Assembly: GCF_001187865.1 (NCBI RefSeq)
Contig: NZ_LGIT01000009.1
Coordinates: 1,426,001 to 1,490,000, forward strand
Origin: Klebsiella sp. RIT-PI-d
GTDB taxonomy: Bacteria; Pseudomonadota; Gammaproteobacteria; Enterobacterales; Enterobacteriaceae
Direction of reading: 5' to 3'
Length of the DNA: 64,000 nucleotides
The notes beneath the pieces are model-generated. The model saw nothing but the letters and a program-made list of their open reading frames with translations, was not told the origin of the DNA and did not search any database. Made by a program: the position numbers and the translations under genes. Below are positions 8,531 through 17,112 of this stretch, in pieces (positions within the stretch are counted from its first letter, which is position 1; each line of letters opens with the position of its first letter).

Positions 8531-9304
8531 TTAGTCCTGTGTCGATGATTTCCAGCGAAAAAGATGACGCTCCAGCGGCTTAAGTACCCCGCCTTCCAGC
8601 AGCAGCATCAGTGAGACAAGCAATAGCGTCCAGGCGAAAACCTGATCGGTTTGCACCAGATCCCCGGCCTGACGCAGGCGATAGCCGATGCCATCCGACG
8701 CGCCAAGGGTTTCGGCCACCAGCGACACGCGCCAGCCAAAGCCGAAGGCCAGCCGCGCGCCCGAGAAGAAGTACGGCAAAATGGTCGGCAGGTAGATTTT
8801 GCCGAGCGTTTGCAGGCGGCTCATGCGAAAGCTCTGTGCCAGTTCGACATAGTGCCGCTCAACGGTTTGCGCCCCCTGCCAGACGTTGGTCAGGATCAGC
8901 GGCATGGCGGTCATGAACACCACAAAAACCGTGGTTGCATTAGAGATGCCAAACCAGATAATGGCGAAAATCGCCCAGATCGCCGAGGAGACCGTATTGA
9001 ACACCGCCAGCAGCGGCTCAAAAAATTGTGCCAGCTGACGACTGGCTCCCAGCGCCAGCCCGGCGAGAGTACCCACCAGTGTCGCCAGCAGAAAGCCGCT
9101 GAGCACTCGCGAGAACGTCACGCTTACATCCTGCAACAGAGTATCGTTTTGCCACAGTGCCAGCAGCGCCTGAAACGTTTTTTGCGGCCCCGGCAGGACA
9201 AACGCAGGCATATTGTGCGCGGCCAGCATCCAGGCCAGAAAGAAGATCCCCAGCAGCACCAGGCGTTGAACGATCAACGAGCGTCTTTTACGCAGCCAGT
9301 TCAT
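8531..9304 (-). CDS. ABC importer permease (SsuC/TauC-like)
   Basis: A 257-residue inner-membrane permease of the BPD_transp_1 family with about six helices. The EAA-type coupling loop is seen as QSFRMSRLQTLGKIYLPTILP (about residues 155-175), and the conserved GFGWRVSLVAETLGASDGIGY segment follows. The stop is next to the substrate-binding gene and its start touches the end of the ATPase gene (9305), so translation is coupled. It forms the channel of the importer. Confidence 0.87.
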   Translation of the reverse strand: MNWLRKRRSLIVQRLVLLGIFFLAWMLAAHNMPAFVLPGPQKTFQALLALWQNDTLLQDVSVTFSRVLSGFLLATLVGTLAGLALGASRQLAQFFEPLLAVFNTVSSAIWAIFAIIWFGISNATTVFVVFMTAMPLILTNVWQGAQTVERHYVELAQSFRMSRLQTLGKIYLPTILPYFFSGARLAFGFGWRVSLVAETLGASDGIGYRLRQAGDLVQTDQVFAWTLLLVSLMLLLEGGVLKPLERHLFRWKSSTQD

Positions 9305-10072
9305 CTATACCTCCAGGCGCAGCAGGCGCACTTTTTCCGCGACATCGCGCCCGGTGGGCAGCCGTGGACGCGGTAATGCGAGGGTGACGCTCTGTTTGAT
9401 GCGCCCCGGATTGGGCTGCAAAATCACAATCCGGTCGGCGAGGATCACCGCCTCTTCAACGTCATGCGTGACGATGACCACCGTCATATTTTTCAGCGCG
9501 CAGATGCGCAACAGTTCACTGTGCATGGTGCTACGGGTATGTGGATCGAGCCGGGAAAAGGGTTCGTCCATCAACAATATCTGCGGATCGGCCACCAGGC
9601 TGCGCGCCAGGGCAATACGGCTGCGCATCCCGCCGGAGAGCTGGTGCGGCCACTTCGCCGCGACCTTTTCCATGCCGACCAGCCGTAACGCGTCGTCAAC
9701 CCGCTGACGGCGTACCTGACGCGTAAGCCTGCTGTTTTCCAGCGCAAAGTTAACGTTCTGATGAACCGTGCGCCACGGCAAAAGGCGATCCTCCTGAAAC
9801 AAATAGGCCACCTGACGCCACTGACTAAAGCGCGTAATGTCCTCTCCCTGCAGCGTGATAGCGCCGCTGTCAGCCGGCAACAGACCTGAGATAATATTCA
9901 GTAAGGTACTTTTGCCGCCGCCGGATGCACCGAGCAGGGCGACTATTTCGCCGGGCCAGACATCAAGGGCGATATTCTCCAGCACCGTTTGTCCATCAAA
10001 TTGCTTGCTGACGCCGTCCAGATGGATCACCGGGTCAACAGGCGCGGGAAAATCGTTAAGCTGTGCGCTCAT
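9305..10072 (-). CDS. ABC importer ATPase (SsuB/TauB-like)
   Basis: A 255-residue ABC ATPase. Walker A is GASGGGKST (about residues 53-61), the signature is LSGGMRSRIALARSLV, Walker B is ILLMDEPFSRLD and the switch His is in VIVTHDVEEAV. It energises the neighbouring permease. The signature motif has RS where family members often have QR, a small difference that should not prevent activity. Its start overlaps the last four bases of the GntR-type regulator gene, which makes the regulator the first gene of the operon. Confidence 0.88.
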   Translation of the reverse strand: MSAQLNDFPAPVDPVIHLDGVSKQFDGQTVLENIALDVWPGEIVALLGASGGGKSTLLNIISGLLPADSGAITLQGEDITRFSQWRQVAYLFQEDRLLPWRTVHQNVNFALENSRLTRQVRRQRVDDALRLVGMEKVAAKWPHQLSGGMRSRIALARSLVADPQILLMDEPFSRLDPHTRSTMHSELLRICALKNMTVVIVTHDVEEAVILADRIVILQPNPGRIKQSVTLALPRPRLPTGRDVAEKVRLLRLEV

Positions 10073-10767
10073 AAGCCGGGACTCCGTTTCTGTATCGGCA
10101 GCAGCGTGCCGCCGGTGGTGAGGGTGGCGTAAATTTTTTCCAGGGTCATCGCCTGAAAGGTTTCAATGTGCCGCCGGGCGATAAACTCAACCCGTTTGCG
10201 GTCCTGCTCTTCGAAAGCCTGGATCATGGCATTATGATCGTGGCGAATTTCTGGTTTGGTTTGCTGGACATTAAATCCCAGCGCCACCAGCCGCGACATT
10301 TCATCCATCAGCGTCGAAAGCGTGCGCAGTAAATGCTGGTTTCCCGCCGCCCCGGCAATGGCCAGATGAAAACGTTTATTGGCATTCATAAAGACGTCGA
10401 TACGCGTTGGCAGCGGTGCAGCAACCTCGACCCGGCAGTCAGCTTCCAGCTGTTTAAGCAGGTCAATATCCACTTTGCCCACTGCCAGCCGGGCAGCCAA
10501 CGGCTCAAGCTGGGCGCGCAGGGTAAAAATTTCCTCCACATCCTGTAGGGTGATAGGCGCGATGCGGTAGCCTTTACGCGGCCGGGACTCAATCAAAAAC
10601 TCATGGCTAAGCCGCGCCAGCGCCAGACGACAGGTGCTTTTTCCCAGCAGATAGCGCTCCATGAGTTCAGATTCTGTCACCAGCGCGCCCGGCATCATGC
10701 GACAGGTCAGAATGTCGCGGCGGATGGCCTGATATGCCCGATCGCTTAATGATAAAGAGTGCGCCAT
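10069..10767 (-). CDS. GntR-family regulator with FCD domain
   Basis: A 232-residue regulator. The N-terminal winged helix begins SLSDRAYQAIRRDILTCRMMPG (in two parts, residues 5-26) and is followed by a C-terminal FCD ligand domain. The FCD metal-site histidines are visible in NKRFHLAI, HDHNAM and ARRHIETF. It is the first gene of the leftward catabolic operon and faces the second ABC operon across a 411-base spacer holding two TGAGCATCTCA-type sites, so it probably regulates itself and possibly both operons. FadR/FCD proteins usually bind organic acids or acyl-type metabolites, in line with the CoA ligase downstream. Confidence 0.88.
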   Translation of the reverse strand: MAHSLSLSDRAYQAIRRDILTCRMMPGALVTESELMERYLLGKSTCRLALARLSHEFLIESRPRKGYRIAPITLQDVEEIFTLRAQLEPLAARLAVGKVDIDLLKQLEADCRVEVAAPLPTRIDVFMNANKRFHLAIAGAAGNQHLLRTLSTLMDEMSRLVALGFNVQQTKPEIRHDHNAMIQAFEEQDRKRVEFIARRHIETFQAMTLEKIYATLTTGGTLLPIQKRSPGL

Positions 10768-10798
10768 GTTTTCCTCACGCTGGGTAACGCGCCGGCGG

Positions 10799-10809
10799 TG
10801 AGCATCTCA
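10799..10809. promoter_or_regulatory. Putative GntR-type operator, copy 1
   Basis: TGAGCATCTCA, extended to GTGAG-CAT-CTCAC with perfectly complementary 5-base arms. It lies about 31 bases upstream of the GntR-regulator start codon. The same word in inverse orientation recurs at 10910-10920. Binding by the regulator is inferred from position and symmetry only. Confidence 0.5.
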
Positions 10810-10909
10810 CAGCCCGGCGTTGGTCGTCTTAGTGAGGCCATTCTAGGATCGGTTTCCGGCCAAATTCTAATAACAAAACCGGCAATATAATCCCTGAATT
10901 TGTCTGAGC

Positions 10910-10920
10910 TGAGATGCTCA
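10910..10920. promoter_or_regulatory. Putative GntR-type operator, copy 2
   Basis: TGAGATGCTCA is the exact reverse complement of the 11-mer at 10799-10809, and the two are 111 bases apart. Each is itself a near-palindrome (TGAG-N3-CTCA). A pair of sites flanking a divergent promoter region would allow joint control or DNA looping. Confidence 0.5.
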
Positions 10921-11178
10921 CAGCGCCACGCTGTACTGATCACTGAATCAATACCAGAGGGTTAACATGGTGCCAGGTCAGTATCCATGCAGGCCGGCAG
11001 CGTGCCAGCCGCTGGGTTTTCACTCGCCTGATGCAGGCTTTCGATGGGTGGAAAAAGGCGCTTTGCCGATGAGCTGCTCAACAAACACATTTTGCGCATA
11101 TTGATAGCGAGAATTGTTCGTTCTGTGAAAGCCGGTCATGCTCTAACCTGGCCGTTTTCTCCCGGTCAAGGATCGTGT

Positions 11179-12243
11179 ATGCGCTTATCCTCATTATTAC
11201 TGACTGTTGGCCTCAGCGGCGTTGCCCATGCGCAGACGCCGGATGAGGTCACCGTTGCGTTAGCTATTCCTCCCGCCGTTCATGACGGTGCGCCGTACGC
11301 GGCGGCAGAAGAGCTGGGGCTGTTTAAAGAGCAAAACCTGGCGGTGAAAGTACTGGTCTTCCAGGGTGCAGGCGCGCTGTTACCGCAGGTTGCCAGTAAA
11401 CGCGTGACCTTTGGTTATCCGGTCGCGGAACCGGTTATCTCCAGCTATTTCAACGGCAAAAATCCGCTGCCGCTACGCTATTTCTATAACGGAACACCGG
11501 CGCAAACCCTGGAATATACGGTCCTGGCGGACTCCCCAATCAAAACGCTGGCCGATTTAAAAGGAAAAACCATTGGGGTCGGTGCGCTGACCTGGGGCAC
11601 CCTGCCCAATAGTCGCGCTGCGCTGCGGGTCGCCGGGCTGGAGCCGGGTAAAAACGTGCAGTTTGTGGCGGTGGGCGTCCTCGGCTCCGGTTTCCAGGCG
11701 CTGCGCAGTCATCGGGTTGATGCCCTTAACTACAACAATAGCTGGGGAGATATTTTTGAGCTGACCGGAACGAAAATCCGCCGTATTCCCTATCCGGATG
11801 TTTTCCAGCAGGCCCCCGGCAACGGCTTTATTGCCCATCAGGACACCTTCACCGAAAATCCCGATCTGATCCGTCGTTTTGGCCGGGCCTACACCGAAGC
11901 GCAGTATGTCTGCGAAATTAATCCCGGCTACTGCGTGCGGGCCTTCTGGCGACAACACCCTGAAAGTAAACCAGCCAATGCAGATGGCAAAGGATTTGAA
12001 GAGGCCAAAACGCTGCTGACCAGACGTCTTCAGCGCACGCTTTACTCTCCTGATGGCACCCGCCGTAAACCCGGTGAGTACGATCTGGCCGTCATTCGCA
12101 CGGCAATTACCGCGATGGCGAAGGCGGGAGAATTCCCCGATGCCAACGTACCGGTTGAGAAAATTTTCTCCCGTGAATTTGTTGCCGACTTTGATGATTT
12201 TGATAAAACCGCCCTGCGGGCCAGAGCGGAGGCGGCAAAATGA
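11179..12243 (+). CDS. ABC importer substrate-binding protein (NMT1/SsuA-like), second system
   Basis: A 354-residue secreted binding protein. I chose the ATG at 11179 because it follows an AAGGA element and gives a compact signal peptide, MRLSSLLLTVGLSGVAHAQ, cut after AHA. The mature protein has the family pattern of the NMT1/sulfonate group: AAEELGLFKEQNL, a LADLKGKTIGVGAL motif and FRALRSHRVDA-like ligand-site sequence (FQALRSHRVDALNY). It is only distantly similar to the binding protein at 7546, so the two importers should carry different ligands. The stop overlaps the next gene by four bases (ATGA). Confidence 0.85.
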   Translation: MRLSSLLLTVGLSGVAHAQTPDEVTVALAIPPAVHDGAPYAAAEELGLFKEQNLAVKVLVFQGAGALLPQVASKRVTFGYPVAEPVISSYFNGKNPLPLRYFYNGTPAQTLEYTVLADSPIKTLADLKGKTIGVGALTWGTLPNSRAALRVAGLEPGKNVQFVAVGVLGSGFQALRSHRVDALNYNNSWGDIFELTGTKIRRIPYPDVFQQAPGNGFIAHQDTFTENPDLIRRFGRAYTEAQYVCEINPGYCVRAFWRQHPESKPANADGKGFEEAKTLLTRRLQRTLYSPDGTRRKPGEYDLAVIRTAITAMAKAGEFPDANVPVEKIFSREFVADFDDFDKTALRARAEAAK

Positions 12244-13547
12244 GTGCCACGCTTTACGTTGATAAACCTGACGGGCTGATTGACCAGCCGCGTCGTCTGT
12301 CTGCGCAGGGACTCGCGCCCGGCATCGCCCACCTCAGTGCCTCGCTGGGGCTGGCAGATGGCAGCCGCTGGCAGAGCCATACCCGTTTTATGATTGCGGA
12401 TGACGGCACCCTCGAGGTAAATGACGCCTCGCCGCTGACGGACAATACCGTATCACATGAGCCAATGGCGGCGCTGTGGTCACTGCGCCAGGTGACACCG
12501 CCGGTTGACGCTGCGCTGAGCGATTCTCTGCAACCGCGTCGGACAGAGCTTGAAATCGTTGACGCGGCGGGTCAGACGGCCCGGGCCCACATCACGCAGC
12601 GGTTTCTCGCTGACGGCGTAACCTGCCGTGAGGTACGGGAGCACGGCCTGTCCGGCACGCTGTTTATTCCTGCCGGGGAAGGCCCGCATCCGGCCGTTAT
12701 TGTATTGAATGGCTCCGGTGGCGGTACGCCCGGGCAGCGTGCGGCGCTGCTGGCCGCGCATGGTTATCTGGCGTTCGCGCTGGCTTACTTTAAGGCCCCG
12801 GGACGTCCTGAGACTATTTCCGCTACGCCGCTGGAATATTTTTCAACCGCCCTCGACTGGGTTCATCAGACGCTGCACCCGCGCCACGGGTTTGTGGCGG
12901 TGGCCGGTCATTCACGCGGCGGCGAGCTGGCCCTGCTGCTGGGCGCCACCTTTCCGGAGCGCGTCTCTGCGGTGATTGGCTACGTCCCCAGCGCCGTGAT
13001 CCACGGCACGCTGCGGGCCGGACGCCCTGACGAACCCCGCGATGCCCCGGCCTGGACCTGGCGTGGACAGCCGCTGCGTAATATCTGGCAGGATAATCCC
13101 TGCGCCGACTGGCATGCCTTTGACCATCCGGCGCGTGCGGGCGTACCTATTCGCCAGGCCCCGGCGTTCGTTAATGTCGAACGCGATGCAGACAGCCTGG
13201 CGGCGGCGCGTATTCCGGTAGAGCGCATTGCCGGGCCGGTGCTGTTAATTTCAGCAACCGACGACGGATTCTGGCCCTCCACCGATTACTGCTCGCGGAT
13301 CGCGGCCGACCTGAGCGATCGCCAGCACCGCTGGCCGGTCGTGCATCAGCGCAATGAAGGGAGCGGCCACGCTATCGGCTTTCCATTCGTTCCCACCACG
13401 GATATTGCCAAAGTACACCCGGTTGCCGGGGTGATCATCGACGGCGGCGGTACGCCTGTAGCCAATGCCCGCGCCAATCGGCTGAGCTGGCAACAGGTGC
13501 TGACATTCCTTACGGCAGCGGTTGGCGCACATCAGGAGCAAACATGA
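12240..13547 (+). CDS. BAAT-type acyl-CoA thioester hydrolase / acyltransferase-like protein
   Basis: A 435-residue protein with the two-domain layout of the acyl-CoA thioester hydrolase / bile-acid-CoA:amino-acid N-acyltransferase family. An N-terminal beta-sandwich (about 1-130) is followed by an alpha/beta hydrolase domain. The nucleophile elbow is GHSRGGELALLLG with Ser225; the likely acid is Asp341 or Asp342 (ISATDDGFWPS) and the base His377 (GSGHAIGFP). Eukaryotic BAAT uses Cys and bacterial members mostly Ser or Cys. There is no signal peptide. The gene overlaps both the binding-protein and ATPase genes by four bases, so a hydrolase built into the importer operon probably processes the imported ester, amide or thioester. 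Confidence 0.83.
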   Translation: MSATLYVDKPDGLIDQPRRLSAQGLAPGIAHLSASLGLADGSRWQSHTRFMIADDGTLEVNDASPLTDNTVSHEPMAALWSLRQVTPPVDAALSDSLQPRRTELEIVDAAGQTARAHITQRFLADGVTCREVREHGLSGTLFIPAGEGPHPAVIVLNGSGGGTPGQRAALLAAHGYLAFALAYFKAPGRPETISATPLEYFSTALDWVHQTLHPRHGFVAVAGHSRGGELALLLGATFPERVSAVIGYVPSAVIHGTLRAGRPDEPRDAPAWTWRGQPLRNIWQDNPCADWHAFDHPARAGVPIRQAPAFVNVERDADSLAAARIPVERIAGPVLLISATDDGFWPSTDYCSRIAADLSDRQHRWPVVHQRNEGSGHAIGFPFVPTTDIAKVHPVAGVIIDGGGTPVANARANRLSWQQVLTFLTAAVGAHQEQT

Positions 13548-14302
13548 GTATAGCGCTGGAACTGCGTGGCGTCGGGCTAACCTATGCGACCCGCCGGGGC
13601 GAAATTGACGCCCTCGACGGTGTCGATTTACAGGTTGGCGCAGGTGAATTTGTCGCACTACTGGGGCCTTCCGGCTGCGGAAAATCCACCGTATTAAAGC
13701 TGGCAGCGGGCCTGATGCACGCCACTCGCGGGGAGGTTCTGCTGGCCGCCCAGCCGGTTAACGGTCCGGGTCGTGACGCGGGGGTGGTGTTTCAAAAGCC
13801 GAATCTGCTGCCGTGGAAGAGCGTTCTCGAAAATGTTCTGCTGCCGGCCCGTACGCTGGGAATGCCGCGTGCCGCAGCCAGCGTCCGCGCCCGGCAAATG
13901 CTGGAGCTGGTAGGGTTGGCTGATTTTGCCACCGATTATCCTTTTGAGCTGTCGGGCGGGATGCAGCAGCGCGTTGGCATTGCCCGCATGCTGCTCCACG
14001 ATCCGCAGTTGTTATTGATGGACGAACCGTTTGCCGCACTGGATGCGCTGTCGCGGGAAGCGCTGACGCTTGAGCTTCAGCGCATCTGGGGGCAGCAGCG
14101 TAAGTCGGTACTGTTTATTACTCATAGTATCCAGGAAGCAGTGTTTCTGGCCGACCGGGTGCTGGTGATGTCACCGCGCCCGGGCCGCATCATTGAGGAG
14201 CTGCCTGTCCCTCTGGCGCGCCCCCGCACGTCACAGACCCTCGGCGATCCGCAGTTTATGGCCCTGTGCCAGCATTTACGGAGGTACTTTACCCATGCGT
14301 AG
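13544..14302 (+). CDS. ABC importer ATPase (SsuB/TauB-like), second system
   Basis: A 252-residue ABC ATPase. Walker A is GPSGCGKST (about residues 42-50), the signature is LSGGMQQRVGIARMLL, Walker B is LLLMDEPFAALD and the switch His is in LFITHSIQEAVFLADR. The C-terminal MSPRPGRIIEELPVPL is typical of nitrate/sulfonate/taurine ATPases. It overlaps the hydrolase gene by four bases and the permease gene by eight. Confidence 0.88.
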   Translation: MSIALELRGVGLTYATRRGEIDALDGVDLQVGAGEFVALLGPSGCGKSTVLKLAAGLMHATRGEVLLAAQPVNGPGRDAGVVFQKPNLLPWKSVLENVLLPARTLGMPRAAASVRARQMLELVGLADFATDYPFELSGGMQQRVGIARMLLHDPQLLLMDEPFAALDALSREALTLELQRIWGQQRKSVLFITHSIQEAVFLADRVLVMSPRPGRIIEELPVPLARPRTSQTLGDPQFMALCQHLRRYFTHA

Positions 14303-15092
14303 ATTTTTACCGCATCTGTATCCTTTTATTAGTCTGGCCGTTCTGCTGGTTATCTGGGACGGCTGTGTACGCATTTTCGCTATTCCGGACTATCTGCTGC
14401 CCTCCCCGGCTGCGGTCTGGCAGGCGTTGCTGACCGGTTTTCGCGATGGCAGCCTGTGGCCGCACATTGCCACCACGCTAAGTGAAACCCTGAGTGGGTA
14501 TGTCATTGGCAGCCTGCTGGCGATTATTCTTGGCATCGCGCTGGCACAGTCGCGCACCTTTGAGCAGTTTATCTACCCGCTACTGGTCGCCCTACAGGCA
14601 ACACCGAAAGTGGCGCTGGGGCCCATTATTCTGGTGTGGTTCGGTTTTGGGATGCTGTCAAAAGTCGTGCTGGTGTCGCTGGTCTGCTTTTTCCCGCTAT
14701 TTGTGAATACGGTAAACGGTATTCGCCGTACCGATGCAGAGTTACTCGACGCCTGCAGGGCATTTTCAGCGTCACCGCGCTGGCTGCTGTTTCACGTCAA
14801 ACTGCCCTCGGCCGCAGGTGAGATTTTCGCCGGGCTGCAAATTGGCGTGGCGCTGGCGCTGATCGGCGCGGTAGTGGCGGAATTTCTTTCAGCCCAAAGC
14901 GGACTGGGGTATCTCATCGCCTCAAGCTCGGTCAGCATGAACCTGTCGGCGATGTTTTCCGGCGTTGTTCTGCTGGCGCTGCTGGGTCTCTGCGGGGCGC
15001 AGACTGTGCGCTGGCTACAGCAGCGGGTGGTCTTCTGGGAAGGCGGCGCGGCGGTACGCCATCGTCGGGGAAGAAAAACCGCCGGTCGCTAA
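14295..15092 (+). CDS. ABC importer permease (SsuC/TauC-like), second system
   Basis: A 265-residue BPD_transp_1 permease with about six membrane helices. The coupling loop is ELLDACRAFSASPRWLLFHV followed by KLPSAAGEIFAGLQIG. I start it at ATG 14295 (MRRFLPHLYPF), which gives a normal-length protein and an eight-base overlap with the ATPase gene; the frame is open 34 codons further upstream inside that gene. The Arg/Lys-rich C-terminus is cytoplasmic by the positive-inside rule. It is the last gene of the rightward operon. Confidence 0.87.
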   Translation: MRRFLPHLYPFISLAVLLVIWDGCVRIFAIPDYLLPSPAAVWQALLTGFRDGSLWPHIATTLSETLSGYVIGSLLAIILGIALAQSRTFEQFIYPLLVALQATPKVALGPIILVWFGFGMLSKVVLVSLVCFFPLFVNTVNGIRRTDAELLDACRAFSASPRWLLFHVKLPSAAGEIFAGLQIGVALALIGAVVAEFLSAQSGLGYLIASSSVSMNLSAMFSGVVLLALLGLCGAQTVRWLQQRVVFWEGGAAVRHRRGRKTAGR

Positions 15093-15238
15093 GTTGCGGT
15101 GGCATCTGGTGAAGCGAAAATGTCTGTTGTACCGCAAAATGCCACATTCATCACTCGCAGGGGCCGATATTCGTCTAAGGTTTTCAGAAGGTTGATGCAG
15201 CGGTTGCGCTGATATACCTGTCTTAAGGAGAATAATCG

Positions 15239-16918
15239 ATGATAATACCTGCTATGCGCCGCCCTCGCGTGCTGGCGCTGAACATTGCGCTCAGCACCCT
15301 GCTTTTTACCGCCGGTTCTGCACTGGCTGACGATGCCCTTAAACAGCCGCCTGATGTCCTGCTCGGCCCGCTGTTTACCGACGTACAGAGTGCCAAACTG
15401 TTCCCCGATCAGAAAACCTTTGCCGATGCGGTGCCAAAAGGCGATCCGCTGATGATCCTCGCCGACTATCGGATGCAGCGCGGCCAGCGCGGTTTTGATT
15501 TGCGCCGTTTTGTTGATCTGAACTTTACCCTGCCTGGCGAAGGCGAAAAGTATGTTCCGCCCGCGGGTCAGAGCCTGCGCGCGCATATTGATGGCCTGTG
15601 GCCGGTGCTGACCCGCACCACCGATCGCGCAAGTAAATGGGATTCGTTGCTTCCGCTGCCTGAATCTTACGTGGTGCCCGGCGGGCGCTTTCGCGAGATC
15701 TACTACTGGGACAGTTATTTCACCATGCTGGGTCTGGCAGAGAGCGGGCACTGGGACAAGATTGAAGACATGATTGCCAACTTCGCCTGGGAAATTGACA
15801 CCTTTGGCCATATTCCTAACGGTAACCGCAGCTACTATCTCAGCCGTTCACAGCCGCCTTTCTTCGCTTTTATGGTCGAGCTGCTGGCCGATCACAATGG
15901 TGATGAGGTGTTAAAAAAATATTTGCCCCAGCTTGAGAAAGAACATAACTACTGGATGGATGGCGCGAGTTCACTGACCGCAGGACAAGGCAATAAGCGG
16001 GTGGTGAAACTTGATGATGGCGCGCTGCTTAACCGCTACTGGGATGAGCGTGATGCGCCGCGTACTGAGTCCTGGCTCGACGATGTGACGACCGCTAAAA
16101 ATACGCCAAATCGCCCGGCGACCGAGGTGTATCGTGACCTGCGCGCCGGTGCCGCCTCCGGCTGGGATTTCAGCTCGCGCTGGATGGACGATCCTCATCA
16201 GCTCGGCAGCCTGCGCACCACCAGCATCGTGCCGGTGGACTTAAACTCGCTGATGTTCAAAATGGAGAAAGTGCTGGCCCGTGCCAGTAAAGCGGCAGGC
16301 GACGAGGCGAAGGCCAGTCAGTATGATGCCGAAGCCAGCGCACGTCAGCGGGCAATGGAAACCTGGCTGTGGAATGATAAACAAGGCTGGTACGCCGATT
16401 ATGATCTGAAAACGAAAAAAGTGCGCAGTCAGTTGACGGCGGCGGCCCTGTTCCCGCTGTACGTCAATGCCGCCGCGCGAGATCGGGCCGACAAAGTGGC
16501 GGCGGTCACCGCCTCACAGTTACTCAAACCCGGCGGCATCACTACCACCACGGTTAACACCGGTCAGCAGTGGGATGCGCCGAACGGCTGGGCACCATTG
16601 CAGTGGGTAGCGGCCGAAGGCCTGCAAAATTACGGTCATCATAAAGTGGCGATGGACGTCACCTGGCGCTTCCTGACCAATGTGCAGCATACGTATGACC
16701 GGGAGAAAAAGCTGGTCGAGAAATACGACGTCAGCTCAACCGGAACCGGCGGTGGCGGCGGAGAATATCCTCTTCAGGACGGATTTGGCTGGACTAACGG
16801 GGTCACCCTGAAAATGCTGGATCGCGTCTGTCCAAAAGAAAAACCCTGCGATAACGTGCCTGCCACCCGTCCGGATGCGGCAAACGATGATGCAGTAAGC
16901 ACAAAACAGGCGCAGTAA
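15239..16918 (+). CDS. treA: Periplasmic trehalase
   Basis: A 559-residue GH37 trehalase that splits trehalose into two glucose molecules in the periplasm, letting cells use trehalose at high osmolarity. A signal peptide ([20 protein letters not shown], cut after SALA) opens the protein. Trehalase signature 1 is [15 protein letters not shown] (about residues 148-162) and signature 2 is [13 protein letters not shown] (about 441-453). The Gly-rich [18 protein letters not shown] near the end is typical of TreA. The start follows TAAGGAG. Its position beside ymgE and ycgR matches E. coli synteny apart from the siderophore receptor inserted after it. Confidence 0.96.
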   Translation: MIIPAMRRPRVLALNIALSTLLFTAGSALADDALKQPPDVLLGPLFTDVQSAKLFPDQKTFADAVPKGDPLMILADYRMQRGQRGFDLRRFVDLNFTLPGEGEKYVPPAGQSLRAHIDGLWPVLTRTTDRASKWDSLLPLPESYVVPGGRFREIYYWDSYFTMLGLAESGHWDKIEDMIANFAWEIDTFGHIPNGNRSYYLSRSQPPFFAFMVELLADHNGDEVLKKYLPQLEKEHNYWMDGASSLTAGQGNKRVVKLDDGALLNRYWDERDAPRTESWLDDVTTAKNTPNRPATEVYRDLRAGAASGWDFSSRWMDDPHQLGSLRTTSIVPVDLNSLMFKMEKVLARASKAAGDEAKASQYDAEASARQRAMETWLWNDKQGWYADYDLKTKKVRSQLTAAALFPLYVNAAARDRADKVAAVTASQLLKPGGITTTTVNTGQQWDAPNGWAPLQWVAAEGLQNYGHHKVAMDVTWRFLTNVQHTYDREKKLVEKYDVSSTGTGGGGGEYPLQDGFGWTNGVTLKMLDRVCPKEKPCDNVPATRPDAANDDAVSTKQAQ

Positions 16919-16926
16919 CCTGTGTA

Positions 16927-16952
16927 CCCCACTACCCATTCTGGTAGTGGGG
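16927..16952 (+). terminator. Hairpin downstream of treA
   Basis: CCCCACTACC (16927-16936) pairs perfectly with GGTAGTGGGG (16943-16952) around a six-base loop, nine bases after the treA stop. The U-tract is poor, so termination may be partial or the hairpin may protect the 3' end. Confidence 0.6.
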
Positions 16953-17054
16953 TAGCGCTTGTGTCGTAAATATTCCTTTCCTGATGCGTACTTAACCGCT
17001 GAGTCCTTTGATTTGGCAGGGATTTATCCGCGCAAATCGCTTGAATATAAAAAC

Positions 17055-17073
17055 GATAACAATAATAATTCGC
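17055..17073 (+). promoter_or_regulatory. Putative Fur box upstream of siderophore receptor
   Basis: GATAACAATAATAATTCGC matches the Fur consensus GATAATGATAATCATTATC at about 14 of 19 positions by eye. It lies 40 bases before the receptor start codon, which suggests iron-repressed expression. Confidence 0.6.
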
Positions 17074-17112
17074 ATTTCCTGCTTACACTTTTACATAACT
17101 CCGGAATTTGCG

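Larger units (their letters stand above)
10768..11178. other. Divergent promoter region of the two ABC operons
   Basis: No convincing gene is present in these 411 bases. The region carries the two operator-like repeats listed separately. The rightward ABC operon has an AAGGA ribosome binding site at about 11168. The frame open from 11044 would add 45 residues ahead of a good signal peptide and is not needed. Confidence 0.6.

Noticed and set aside
11044-11178. 45-codon extension of the second substrate-binding protein
   Set aside because: It would bury the signal peptide inside the protein; the ATG at 11179 has its own ribosome binding site.
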